Positions 8,479-15,474 of a stretch of DNA of 32,286 nucleotides are shown here, in pieces. Position 1 is the stretch's first letter; each line of letters starts with the position of its first letter. This DNA is from Aeromonas cavernicola (GTDB lineage Bacteria > Pseudomonadota > Gammaproteobacteria > Enterobacterales > Aeromonadaceae). The notes under the pieces are model-generated. The model was not told where the DNA came from. It did not search any database and saw nothing but the letters and a program-made list of their open reading frames with translations. The translations under genes and the position numbers were made by a program. The stretch is taken from the NCBI RefSeq assembly GCF_002795305.1, contig NZ_PGGC01000036.1, positions 1 to 32,286 on the forward strand, read 5' to 3'.

Positions 8479-8496
8479 TGTAATTTTATTGTTACA
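8479..8496. promoter_or_regulatory. TyrR box 2 (weaker, upstream)
   Basis: TGTAATTTTATTGTTACA matches TGTAAA-N6-TTTACA at 10 of 12 defined positions and is nearly palindromic. It lies about 160 bp upstream of box 1. Multiple boxes are usual at aroF; the long spacing would imply looping, or a different target. The remaining gap (8318-8478) shows no gene. Confidence 0.5.
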
Positions 8497-8562
8497 CCCT
8501 GTATGGGGTTGCTAACTAGGTGAGCTGACACGGGCTAGGTTACCAATGAGCATCAGTGAATA

Positions 8563-8588
8563 AAAAAGGAGCTATATAGCTCCTTTTT
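8563..8588. terminator. Bidirectional intrinsic terminator after glgC
   Basis: A fully palindromic 26-bp sequence has a GGAGCTA core flanked by A and T runs (T5 at 8584-8588 on plus, T6 on minus from the A run 8562-8567). It lies just past the glgC stop codon and is oriented to end minus-strand transcription before the aroF promoter region. Confidence 0.85.
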
Positions 8589-8605
8589 CTGGGTGTAGCG
8601 GGGGG

Positions 8606-9880
8606 TTATTTGAGCTTGGCGAGCATCTCTTTGGTGACGAGCACAATGCCTTGCTCGGAGCGATAGAAGCGGCGGGCATCTTCTGCCGCGTTCTCACCCA
8701 CGACCAGCCCTTCAGGTAGAACACAGCCCTTATCGACAACGACCCGGCGTAGTCGGCAGCCGGCACCGATTTCGACCCCTGGGAAAATGACCGCTTGATC
8801 CAAGGTACAAAACGAGTCGACTCGGACGTTAGTAAACAGTACCGAGCTTAGAATGAACGAACCGCTGACAATGGTGCCCCCAGAAAACATGGAGTTGATG
8901 GTCATGCCATGCTGGCCATTACGATCTTGCACGAATTTGGCGGGCGGGGTCATGTTTTGGCTGGTCCAAATCGGCCATTCCTGATCATAGATATCGAGCT
9001 CTGGGGTAACCGAGGCAAGATCCATGTTGGCCTCCCAGAAGGAGTCCACCGTGCCCACATCACGCCAGTAGGGACGCTTATCAGCGCTGCAGCCGACGCA
9101 GGACATGCCAAATGGATGGGCAAATGCGGCGCCTTCTCTGACCACCCGTGGGATCACATCCATGCCAAAGTCATGATGAGACTGCTCGTTAGCGAGATCC
9201 TCTTCCAGCAGCTGGTAGAGATAGTCAGCATCAAAGATGTAGACCCCCATCGAGGCTAGCGATGTTTCTGCCTTGCCTGGCATTGCCGGAGGATTGGCTG
9301 GTTTTTCAACGAATGCGTTGATTTTTCTATCACCGTCTACCGCCATCACACCAAAGGCGCTCGCTTCGCTGCGGGGGACTTCAATACAAGCGACCGTCAC
9401 CTTAGCGCCCAGATTGACGTGGTCGAGCAGCATGGCGGCGTAATCCATTTTGTAGATGTGATCGCCGGCCAGCACTACCACATATTTGGGGCTGTGATCG
9501 CGAATAATATCGAGATTCTGATAGACCGCATCGGCCGTGCCACGATACCAGTTGACTTCATCCACCCGCTGTTGGGCCGGTAATAGGTCGATAAATTCAT
9601 TCATTTGGTAGCGTAAGAATGACCAACCTGACTGGAGATGGCGTAGCAGGCTGTGGGACTTGTATTGCGTTACGACCCCAACTCGGCGAATGCCTGAATT
9701 GATGCAGTTGGAGAGGACGAAATCGATGATGCGGAATTTACCGCCGAAATGGACAGCGGGTTTGGCTCGGTTGTCTGTCAATTGTTTAAGACGACTACCC
9801 CGCCCTCCGGCGAGAACCAAGGCCATGGTCTCGTTCAGCAACTGTCTGGCTTTTGCTGTATTGGCAGGTTGTAACAACAT
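8606..9880 (-). CDS. glgC: Glucose-1-phosphate adenylyltransferase
   Basis: ADP-glucose pyrophosphorylase (424 residues), the committed and allosterically controlled step of glycogen synthesis. The nucleotidyltransferase signature [36 protein letters not shown] is at residues 19-54, followed by [25 protein letters not shown], the [10 protein letters not shown] block and [13 protein letters not shown]. The C-terminal part carries the left-handed beta-helix turns ([24 protein letters not shown]). The allosteric Lys/Arg N-terminal region is conserved with E. coli GlgC. It stands alone: no glgA/B/P neighbours are in the window. Its own promoter should lie in 9881-10080, an AT-rich gap in which I could not pick a convincing pair of boxes. 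Confidence 0.95.
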   Translation of the reverse strand: MLLQPANTAKARQLLNETMALVLAGGRGSRLKQLTDNRAKPAVHFGGKFRIIDFVLSNCINSGIRRVGVVTQYKSHSLLRHLQSGWSFLRYQMNEFIDLLPAQQRVDEVNWYRGTADAVYQNLDIIRDHSPKYVVVLAGDHIYKMDYAAMLLDHVNLGAKVTVACIEVPRSEASAFGVMAVDGDRKINAFVEKPANPPAMPGKAETSLASMGVYIFDADYLYQLLEEDLANEQSHHDFGMDVIPRVVREGAAFAHPFGMSCVGCSADKRPYWRDVGTVDSFWEANMDLASVTPELDIYDQEWPIWTSQNMTPPAKFVQDRNGQHGMTINSMFSGGTIVSGSFILSSVLFTNVRVDSFCTLDQAVIFPGVEIGAGCRLRRVVVDKGCVLPEGLVVGENAAEDARRFYRSEQGIVLVTKEMLAKLK

Positions 9881-10085
9881 TTTCTATCCCTTTGTTGATA
9901 AATCCCAATCATGTTGCCTCTTTTGAGCCCATCAAGAAAGGGCTTTCAACCACATTTTTAGCGGAAATCTGTCACTAAATAATTTTATTGTTAATAGCGG
10001 TGGTGAAATATGAATGGGTGGCATCTTTTGTAGACACTCGTCAACTTTTTGCAAAAACACAGCACTGACTTGTCGCCTATATTAC

Positions 10086-10111
10086 CCCCCTGCTCGCGTG
10101 GGAACAGGGGG
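10086..10111 (-). terminator. Possible terminator hairpin after secF
   Basis: A seven-base stem (10086-10092 with 10105-10111) and 12-base loop lie just past the secF stop codon. No U tract follows, so its strength as a terminator is doubtful. Confidence 0.3.
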
Positions 10112-10131
10112 CGTTAAGGGCGTACGCAGGG

Positions 10132-11049
10132 CTATGCGGCGTCGGCGGGCGCTGTATTGATGGCTTGCCGATATGCCTCAGGGGTTAATCCAAGTAGCTC
10201 TTGCACGGTGGATGCGATGGTAATGGAAGAGATCGTGCCCACGACAATGCCGACGAACAGGGTGAAGGCGAAGCCATAAAGCGCCTCCCCCCCAAACAGC
10301 AAGAGGGCGCCCACGGTGAAAAGCGTGGTGCCCGAGGTGATCATGGTCCGGCTGAAGGTCGCCTTGATGGCCACATCAGAGCACGCGTGGATCCCCATCT
10401 GGGTGCGCGAGCTCAGCAGATCCCGCAACCGGTCCGAGATGACGATGCTGTCGTTGAGGGAGTAGCCGATCACTGCCATCAAACCGGCGATGATGTTCAG
10501 ATCGAATTCGATCTGAAAGAGTGACAGCAGCCCCAGCGCCACGATGGCGTCGTGGACCACCGACAGCAGGATGCCGATGGCCTGACGCCACTCGAAGCGA
10601 AATGCCAGATAGGCCGACATCGCGAGTGAGGCGACGAGGATGGCCAACATACCTTGCTCAAATAACTCAGCCCCGACCTGCGGGCCGACCATGGTGGTGC
10701 GCAGTAGCTCAACGGGCAGGGCCAGCTGTTGACCGAGCATGGCGGCAAGATCGGCCGCCGCCCACGGGAGTTGTTGGGGCGGGAGTTTTATCAGCCACTC
10801 ACCGGGCACACCCGCCGAACTTAACTCTACGGCCCCAGCGAGCGGGGCAGTTAACATGGCATTGAGCTCATGGGCCTCTTTTAGGGTCTGGATCTGAAAT
10901 TCGAGTAAGGTCCCGCCGGTAAAATCGAGCCCCAGTGCCAGGCCGTTTACCAGCAAGATCGCCACGCTGGCCACGGTCAGCAGGATGGAAGCCCACAGGC
11001 CGATATAACGCCAACGGGTCAGCCCCATGGCAACGATCATTCTCAACAT
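10132..11049 (-). CDS. secF: Protein translocase subunit SecF (stand-alone paralogue type)
   Basis: Inner-membrane subunit of the SecDF complex, which uses ion flow to pull exported proteins through SecYEG (305 residues). Six membrane segments are apparent, with the periplasmic P4-type region at about 30-110. Motifs: LGLDFTGGTLLEF near the N-terminus, GYSLNDSIVISDRLRDLL, and KATFSRTMITSGTTLF. The ATG at 11049 is preferred because AAGGAGAA sits just upstream; an in-frame GTG at 11067 would put that ribosome site inside the gene. It follows secD by an unusually long 170-nt gap containing two hairpins. The pair is next to glgC rather than yajC, so it is probably a second SecDF set; this is inferred from location. 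Confidence 0.92.
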   Translation of the reverse strand: MLRMIVAMGLTRWRYIGLWASILLTVASVAILLVNGLALGLDFTGGTLLEFQIQTLKEAHELNAMLTAPLAGAVELSSAGVPGEWLIKLPPQQLPWAAADLAAMLGQQLALPVELLRTTMVGPQVGAELFEQGMLAILVASLAMSAYLAFRFEWRQAIGILLSVVHDAIVALGLLSLFQIEFDLNIIAGLMAVIGYSLNDSIVISDRLRDLLSSRTQMGIHACSDVAIKATFSRTMITSGTTLFTVGALLLFGGEALYGFAFTLFVGIVVGTISSITIASTVQELLGLTPEAYRQAINTAPADAA

Positions 11050-11092
11050 AATGTTCTCCTTGGCCACCCCGCATCAGGCGGTTGACCCATCA

Positions 11093-11112
11093 CGACGTGT
11101 CACCCCACGTCG
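11093..11112 (-). other. Second hairpin in the secD-secF gap
   Basis: A perfect 7-bp stem CGACGTG/CACGTCG (11093-11099 with 11106-11112) lies downstream of the terminator-like hairpin and 43 nt before the secF ATG. Confidence 0.5.
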
Positions 11113-11115
11113 AAT

Positions 11116-11178
11116 AAAAAGGGTTGGCATTGGCCTGCCCACGGCGCCATATCCATGGCCGATGGCGCTGCCAATGCC
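11116..11178 (-). terminator. Terminator-like compound hairpin between secD and secF
   Basis: On the mRNA strand an outer 9-bp stem (GGCATTGGC / GCCAATGCC; 11170-11178 with 11126-11134) encloses an inner 7-bp stem (GCGCCAT / ATGGCGC; 11162-11168 with 11144-11150). It is followed after five bases by TTTTTATT (the A run 11116-11120 on the plus strand). It could reduce read-through into secF or protect the secD 3' end; which of the two is not visible from sequence. Confidence 0.5.
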
Positions 11179-11219
11179 GTTGTTCAGAGGGACGAGGGTC
11201 TGGTTAAACGCCAGTCCCG

Positions 11220-13022
11220 TTAAACCTTCAGCGTGCGCTCGTTGCTGCGTCCCCACAGGGGGTTGATAATGGCGCGGGTGCCCCAGATCCCGGTGATCAT
11301 GCTGGAGAGCAGACCCAGAATGAGGGTGATGGCGAAGCCCTGCAGCGGCCCTGAGCCGATGGCGTAGAGCACCACGGCGCAGATGAGGGTAGTGATGTTG
11401 GCATCAAAAATGGTGCTAAATGCGGACCGATAGCCAAAGTCGATGGCATTGGCCAGTGAGCCCCCTTCTCGCAGGCGATCCTTGATCCGCTCGAAGATCA
11501 GCACATGGGTATCCACTGCCATGCCCACCGTCAGCACTAGACCGGCGATCCCCGGTAGGGTCAGCACGGCGCCGGGCAGCATCGCCAGCATGCCGACTTG
11601 CATCAACAGGTTGGCGACCAGCGCCGTGATGGCAACCCAGCCGAACTTGCGATACCAAGCCAGCATAAACAGCATCATGCCCGCCATGCCGAAAGCGAGT
11701 GCGGTGACGCCGGCCTCGATATTCTGCTGCCCCAGCGTTGGGCCAATGGAGCGCTCTTCCAGGATCCTGAGGGGGGCGGTGAGGGCGCCGGCGCGCAGCA
11801 GCATGGCGAGCTCTTGTGCCTCCGGCACAGTGCCAATGCCGGTGATGCGGAACTGGTTGCCAAGGGCGGTTTGGATGGTGGCGACGTTGATCACCTCGCT
11901 CTGGGCCCGCAGCTTGCCCTGGGTATTGGTCTTGTATTCGGTGAAGACGGTCGCCATCGGCTTGCCCACATGCTGGCGGCTGAACTGGTTCATCTTGCTG
12001 CCACCCAGGGTGTCGAGCACGATATTGACCTGAGGCTGGCCCATCTCGCCCATGTTGGCGCGGGCATCGACGATGTGCTCGCCGCTCAGTACCGGCTTGC
12101 GTGCCATGCCAATGGCCTGGCCGCTGCGATCGGCGATATAGAAGTGGCTGTCTGCTTTGGCTTCATAGAAGGCCAGCGAGGCGGTGGCACCGATCACCTC
12201 TTTTGCCTGCTTGGGGTTATGGACGCCGGGCAGTTCGATGCGGATACCATCCTGTCCCTGACGGACTACCGAGGCTTCGACGATGCCGAGCTCGTTGATC
12301 CGTTTCTTGAGGATCGACAGGTTTTGGGTCACGGCGTTGTTGACCAGCAGGGTGCGCTCAGCGTCACTCAGTACCAGTTTCAGCTCATTGCCGGAGCGGA
12401 TCAGCGTCCACTGATCCTGACGGGTACCAGCACTCTCGTTGATGATGGCGAGCCAGCGATCCGGTGCGGCGCCCACCGGCAGGGTCACGGCCAGCGCGCC
12501 TTGTGCGGTACGCATGATGGTGGCACCCCGCAGGTTGGCTTCACGAAAGCGGCTGCGCAGGGTATCTAGGAGATTGTTGGTCTGGGTGTCGATGACAAAA
12601 TCGACGTCCACCCCGATCAGCAGCTGGGAGCCGCCCCGCAGGTCCAGTCCCAGCTTAATAGGGTCAGCGCCGAGGCGGGTGATCCAGCTGGGGGCGTTGG
12701 CGTGAAACTCCAAGGTCAGGGTGGTGTCGCCGAGATCACCTTGTTCCAGCAGCTGTTTGGCCCGTTGCTGCTGATGCTGGTTAGCTAACACCAACGTCAG
12801 CTTATCTTGCTGCTGTATGGCTTTAAGTGGCGTTATCTGGTGATCGGCCAAGCGCTGTTGCTGCGCGGCGGTGAGTCCGTACTGGCCATATAGCCCCACT
12901 GCGGGTTGCTCGCCGAAAAAGGAGGGGAGCGAGTAAAAGGTGAAGGTCAACAACATCAATAGCAGCAATGCGTACTGCCACCGCTTCATGCGATTAAGAG
13001 GAGTAGAACGTTTTTTTCTCAT
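11220..13022 (-). CDS. secD: Protein translocase subunit SecD (stand-alone paralogue type)
   Basis: Inner-membrane SecD (600 residues), partner of SecF. Order: one N-terminal membrane segment (about 14-31, YALLLLMLLTFTFYSLPSFFGE), a large periplasmic P1 domain, then five C-terminal membrane segments. Family motifs are present: IKLGLDLRGGSQLLI, KKRINELGIVEASVVRQGQDGIRIELPG, IGPTLGQQNIEAG, and PGIAGLVLTVGMAVDTHVLIFERIKDRLREGGS with the conserved intramembrane Asp. The position equivalent to the usual V-D-A-N-V-L reads V-D-T-H-V-L. The proposed ATG at 13022 has GAGG ten bases upstream, within a weak 4-bp hairpin (13034-13045); an internal ATG 11 codons later is possible. It is preceded by a small hydrophobic ORF, as vemP precedes secDF2 in Vibrio. 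Confidence 0.93.
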   Translation of the reverse strand: MRKKRSTPLNRMKRWQYALLLLMLLTFTFYSLPSFFGEQPAVGLYGQYGLTAAQQQRLADHQITPLKAIQQQDKLTLVLANQHQQQRAKQLLEQGDLGDTTLTLEFHANAPSWITRLGADPIKLGLDLRGGSQLLIGVDVDFVIDTQTNNLLDTLRSRFREANLRGATIMRTAQGALAVTLPVGAAPDRWLAIINESAGTRQDQWTLIRSGNELKLVLSDAERTLLVNNAVTQNLSILKKRINELGIVEASVVRQGQDGIRIELPGVHNPKQAKEVIGATASLAFYEAKADSHFYIADRSGQAIGMARKPVLSGEHIVDARANMGEMGQPQVNIVLDTLGGSKMNQFSRQHVGKPMATVFTEYKTNTQGKLRAQSEVINVATIQTALGNQFRITGIGTVPEAQELAMLLRAGALTAPLRILEERSIGPTLGQQNIEAGVTALAFGMAGMMLFMLAWYRKFGWVAITALVANLLMQVGMLAMLPGAVLTLPGIAGLVLTVGMAVDTHVLIFERIKDRLREGGSLANAIDFGYRSAFSTIFDANITTLICAVVLYAIGSGPLQGFAITLILGLLSSMITGIWGTRAIINPLWGRSNERTLKV

Positions 13023-13106
13023 GGCAAAACAGCCTCTGACAAGAGAAGGTAGCGGTGCTCAGCGAGCGCCCGCGCCTCAGAATAGGACGGTCAATAGCAG
13101 CGCTAG

Positions 13107-13128
13107 GCCACTCGAACCCATGAGTGGC
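13107..13128 (-). other. Hairpin in the leader-secD spacer
   Basis: A 7-bp stem GCCACTC/GAGTGGC (13122-13128 with 13107-13113), with an 8-base loop, lies 85 nt before the secD ATG. Its GAGTG arm can alternatively pair with the upstream CACTC copy of the direct repeat, so two exclusive folds are possible. Confidence 0.5.
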
Positions 13129-13170
13129 TAACGATCAGATAAAAGGGGGGGGGGGGTTAACCGATGAGTG
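13115..13170. repeat. 12-nt imperfect direct repeat flanking a homopolymer
   Basis: AACCCATGAGTG (13115-13126) and AACCGATGAGTG (13159-13170) differ at one base and sit 44 bp apart, on either side of the G12 tract, in the spacer between the leader ORF and secD. Confidence 0.6.
13145..13156. repeat. G12/C12 homopolymer tract
   Basis: Twelve consecutive G on the plus strand (C on the leader-secD message) lie between the leader ORF and secD. Such tracts vary in length by slipped-strand mispairing; an assembly error in the count is also possible. Confidence 0.8.
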
Positions 13171-13203
13171 AACCATCGCCACCTGCCAACCCGCGCTAGC
13201 GAG

Positions 13204-13623
13204 TTAGGCGGTCAGGGTGCGCTGGCTAAAACGGTACTGTAGATGCTGGCGTTGTAAACGCCGTCGATGGATGGTGGCGAAACAGTCGCGAAAATAGTGC
13301 TTGTGATACAGCAGGGGGATGAGCAGCAACATGCCGAGTAACAGCTGTAAGATCGTCAGGTTAAACCAACTCTGAACCAGCTCATAGCGGGCATCGTTGG
13401 CGTGGTTATCGCCGCGTAGTGCTTGCTCTAGCCGTAACAGGTGCTGTTGCTGCGTGCCGATAAATTTGACGAGGTTGTCATGGCGAGTATCGAGCTGGCT
13501 CTGGCTGTGAGTTTGCGTGCCGGCGGGCGTCGTGGTGTCAGCCATGTTTACGCTGGCACCCAGTAAGGTGAGGGCGATAACCAACGTTATCAGCACTAAC
13601 GCAATCCGCTTGATTAGGTGCAA
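13204..13623 (-). CDS. Candidate secretion-monitoring leader upstream of secDF
   Basis: I do not recognise this 139-residue protein as a named family. A strongly hydrophobic N-terminal segment (about 5-27, KRIALVLITLVIALTLLGASV) could be a signal peptide or anchor. A polar, Gln/His-rich middle (28-85) follows, then a second hydrophobic segment (about 88-107, LTILQLLLGMLLLIPLLY) and a very basic 32-residue tail with R-R-R and Q-Y-R-F-S-Q. The TTG at 13623 is chosen because GGAAG lies seven bases upstream and because a GTG at 13662 would fall within the promoter. It starts the transcription unit that continues 181 nt later into secD-secF. The position, export-type N-terminus and tunnel-length tail suggest a VemP-like arrest peptide; it could equally be an ordinary two-span membrane protein with a positive-inside tail. 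Confidence 0.65.
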   Translation of the reverse strand: MHLIKRIALVLITLVIALTLLGASVNMADTTTPAGTQTHSQSQLDTRHDNLVKFIGTQQQHLLRLEQALRGDNHANDARYELVQSWFNLTILQLLLGMLLLIPLLYHKHYFRDCFATIHRRRLQRQHLQYRFSQRTLTA

Positions 13624-13652
13624 ACCGCTACTTCCATCAAAATGAGTGGTGG

Positions 13653-13681
13653 AAAATACCACACATCCCGATACGAATCAA
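13653..13681 (-). promoter_or_regulatory. sigma70 promoter of the leader-secDF unit
   Basis: On the minus strand TTGATT (13676-13681) and TATTTT (13653-13658) are 17 bp apart. Transcription would begin some 20-25 bases before the TTG start of the leader ORF, which supports that start and gives leader, secD and secF their own promoter. Confidence 0.6.
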
Positions 13682-13700
13682 AAATGATGCTGCCCCGTGG

Positions 13701-13733
13701 GGTGGTAGGCAGTATGAGACACTGCCAACCACC
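13701..13733 (-). terminator. Strong hairpin downstream of the DUF6279 gene
   Basis: A 13-base stem with one central mismatch (13701-13713 with 13721-13733, seven-base loop) lies between the DUF6279 lipoprotein stop and the leader promoter. The only T tract (T5) comes well after the stem, so it is a doubtful intrinsic terminator, but it separates the two transcription units. Confidence 0.4.
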
Positions 13734-13781
13734 TGCGTGCTATCCCCTTCTTGCTATCTATGGGGCCGCCTCATGGTGGCG

Positions 13782-14639
13782 TCAACTGCGGGTCATGTCG
13801 TGGAAATCCTTGGCATACCCTTTGAGCAGGCTATAGAGATGGGCCCGTTGGCTGATGTCTAGCGATTGACTCATGGCGCTCAGCCAATTAATGGTGCGCT
13901 GGCGCGACTGCTCGGTATACCCCGTAAAACGGCCATCCATGAGGCCGTCCCCCTCGGCTAACAGCGCCGTCAGCGCTTGAGCAAAATCGGGGCTTTGGCG
14001 CTGCTTCATCAGTTGGTCTAGCTCCATGGTCCACGCTTCCTGAAACTCAAGCCACGGCGGCATCAATTCGTATTGCCATTCGGCCCACTGGGCAATCAGC
14101 GGCGCTTGCGCTGGTTTGACCTCACCAATCCAGAACTCGAGTCGTGTGTTCATCTTGTCGCGAAACTCCGCCAGCTGTTTCGCTTTAGGCTCTTGGCTAA
14201 AGGCTTGTTGGCGCTCTTGCTGACGTTTGATGCGATCACCCATAAAACGTGCCACTTGCTGCTCACTCAAGGTGCTGGCCAGTCGCACGGCTCGTGGAAT
14301 GGTATTTTCCAAGGTGCGGGTCAGGCTCTGCTGAACCGCATCCAGATTGGTGCTGATCTGAGCCGGGCTCATCGGGCTTGCCACGGCTTTGGCTAAGGTA
14401 TCGAGGTCACTGGCGTAGCGAGGTAGCTCGTGCTGACGGTGCCATGCCATCAAGCCATTAACCTCTTGATTAAGAAGTCCTTTCTGCGAGGCGGAGAGCG
14501 AGAAATACTCATCGAGTTGCCAGGCGATGGCGGTATCGAGCCAGTAGTAGATAAAACGAGTCGAACAGCCCACCAACAGCAGGCTAATGAGTAACAAACT
14601 CCAAGTGCGCGGGTGGCGCCAAGACAGGGTGGTGGTCAT
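13782..14639 (-). CDS. DUF6279 family lipoprotein
   Basis: Predicted lipoprotein of 285 residues with lipobox L-V-G-C (Cys25) after a hydrophobic signal segment. The mature part is largely alpha-helical and rich in Gln, Trp and charged residues (YYWLDTAIAWQLDEYFSLSASQKGLLNQEV; LSEQQVARFMGDRIKRQQERQQAF; TRLEFWIGEVKPAQAPLI), which is the DUF6279 pattern; no enzyme motif is visible. Its ATG lies 3 bases after the thiK stop, so it is the last gene of the hinT-lpoB-thiK run. The function is unknown; the context suggests an envelope role. Confidence 0.8.
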   Translation of the reverse strand: MTTTLSWRHPRTWSLLLISLLLVGCSTRFIYYWLDTAIAWQLDEYFSLSASQKGLLNQEVNGLMAWHRQHELPRYASDLDTLAKAVASPMSPAQISTNLDAVQQSLTRTLENTIPRAVRLASTLSEQQVARFMGDRIKRQQERQQAFSQEPKAKQLAEFRDKMNTRLEFWIGEVKPAQAPLIAQWAEWQYELMPPWLEFQEAWTMELDQLMKQRQSPDFAQALTALLAEGDGLMDGRFTGYTEQSRQRTINWLSAMSQSLDISQRAHLYSLLKGYAKDFHDMTRS

Positions 14640-14642
14640 CGG

Positions 14643-15473
14643 TTACTCCAGTCGTTGTCGATTGCTATCTATCAGCTGTTGATAATCACAGCGTGGTTGC
14701 TGCTCGGCCATCAGCAGGGCCCATAACAGGGCGATGTAGTCGACCCAGGGTAAAAAAGCCTCGCTCTGAAATGGGATCCGCAGGTGACGAGGTTGTGCTT
14801 GCAGATAGTGCGCTTCCAGCGCTTCTCGTTCATTGGGTTGCCAACCATGGGTGCGTTGGATGCTTGCCAACTCGAACCCCGGGTGGCCTGCGGCCCCATA
14901 CTCCCAATCAATAATCCAAGGCCTTCCTCCCATCAAGTTAGCTGGATTGAGATCATGGTGGCAAGGGCGCCAGTCATTATTAGGTTCATGGCTGGCCAAT
15001 ACGCCGCGTTCTAGCGCCGGCAACCAGTGGGGGGGGGCGGTTAGTCGCGCCCGATAGGCGGCGGCGTGAGCCCGCACCGCCATCACCACCTTGGGTAACG
15101 GTAGGCGGTGCAGCGTGAGCAAGGCACTGGCGAGCAGGGCCGGTTGTGCTGGGCGTGGCGGTGGGGCTTGCTGCCACGTTGGCTCATCGCACCATGTCAG
15201 TAACAGCAGGTCGGCAAGCGGATCCTGATAGTGGCAAGGGGGGGCGAGCCCCATGGCCATCGCCCCTTCGTAGAGCTGCCATTCGGTGGCCCGATCAATA
15301 CCTAAGCGCTGGGGCTGTGGGTGGCCTTGGCGTAAAAAATAACTGCGCCCCGAGGGGAGGCGCAGGCGATAGTTGCGGTTGGTTAATCCCGCCATGATGG
15401 GGGTTAAGGTCCCGTCCCGCCAAGGTGGCGGCAGGCTTGTCAACAAGGCGTGGACGGCGGGATCTTGCGCCAC
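14643..15473 (-). CDS. thiK: Thiamine kinase-like phosphotransferase (ThiK/YcfN)
   Basis: Aminoglycoside-phosphotransferase-fold kinase (276 residues with the chosen start), probably phosphorylating thiamine in salvage. Visible elements: GLTNRNYRLRLPSGRSYFLRQG (nucleotide loop and first strand Lys/Arg region), the Brenner motif CHHDLNPANLM (catalytic Asp) and IIDWEYGAAGHPGFELAS (the metal Asp of the DFG-like motif). The ORF is open to an upstream ATG at 15542, but that would overlap lpoB by 68 bases; GTG at 15473, one base after the lpoB TAA, gives the ThiK length and implies translational coupling. The lpoB-thiK order is as in E. coli ycfM-ycfN. Substrate assignment rests on synteny. Confidence 0.82.
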   Translation of the reverse strand: MAQDPAVHALLTSLPPPWRDGTLTPIMAGLTNRNYRLRLPSGRSYFLRQGHPQPQRLGIDRATEWQLYEGAMAMGLAPPCHYQDPLADLLLLTWCDEPTWQQAPPPRPAQPALLASALLTLHRLPLPKVVMAVRAHAAAYRARLTAPPHWLPALERGVLASHEPNNDWRPCHHDLNPANLMGGRPWIIDWEYGAAGHPGFELASIQRTHGWQPNEREALEAHYLQAQPRHLRIPFQSEAFLPWVDYIALLWALLMAEQQPRCDYQQLIDSNRQRLE

Positions 15474-15474
15474 G

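Noticed and set aside
11074-11256. 60-codon ORF across the secD-secF gap
   Set aside because: It overlaps the 3' end of secD and the gap's hairpins, with no ribosome site or domain; most likely chance.
11598-12569. 323-codon ORF antisense to secD
   Set aside because: Antisense shadow of a strongly recognisable SecD; no start context or domain.
13204-13662. Longer version of the secDF leader starting at GTG 13662
   Set aside because: That GTG lies within the predicted -10 region, and a ribosome site fits the TTG at 13623 better.
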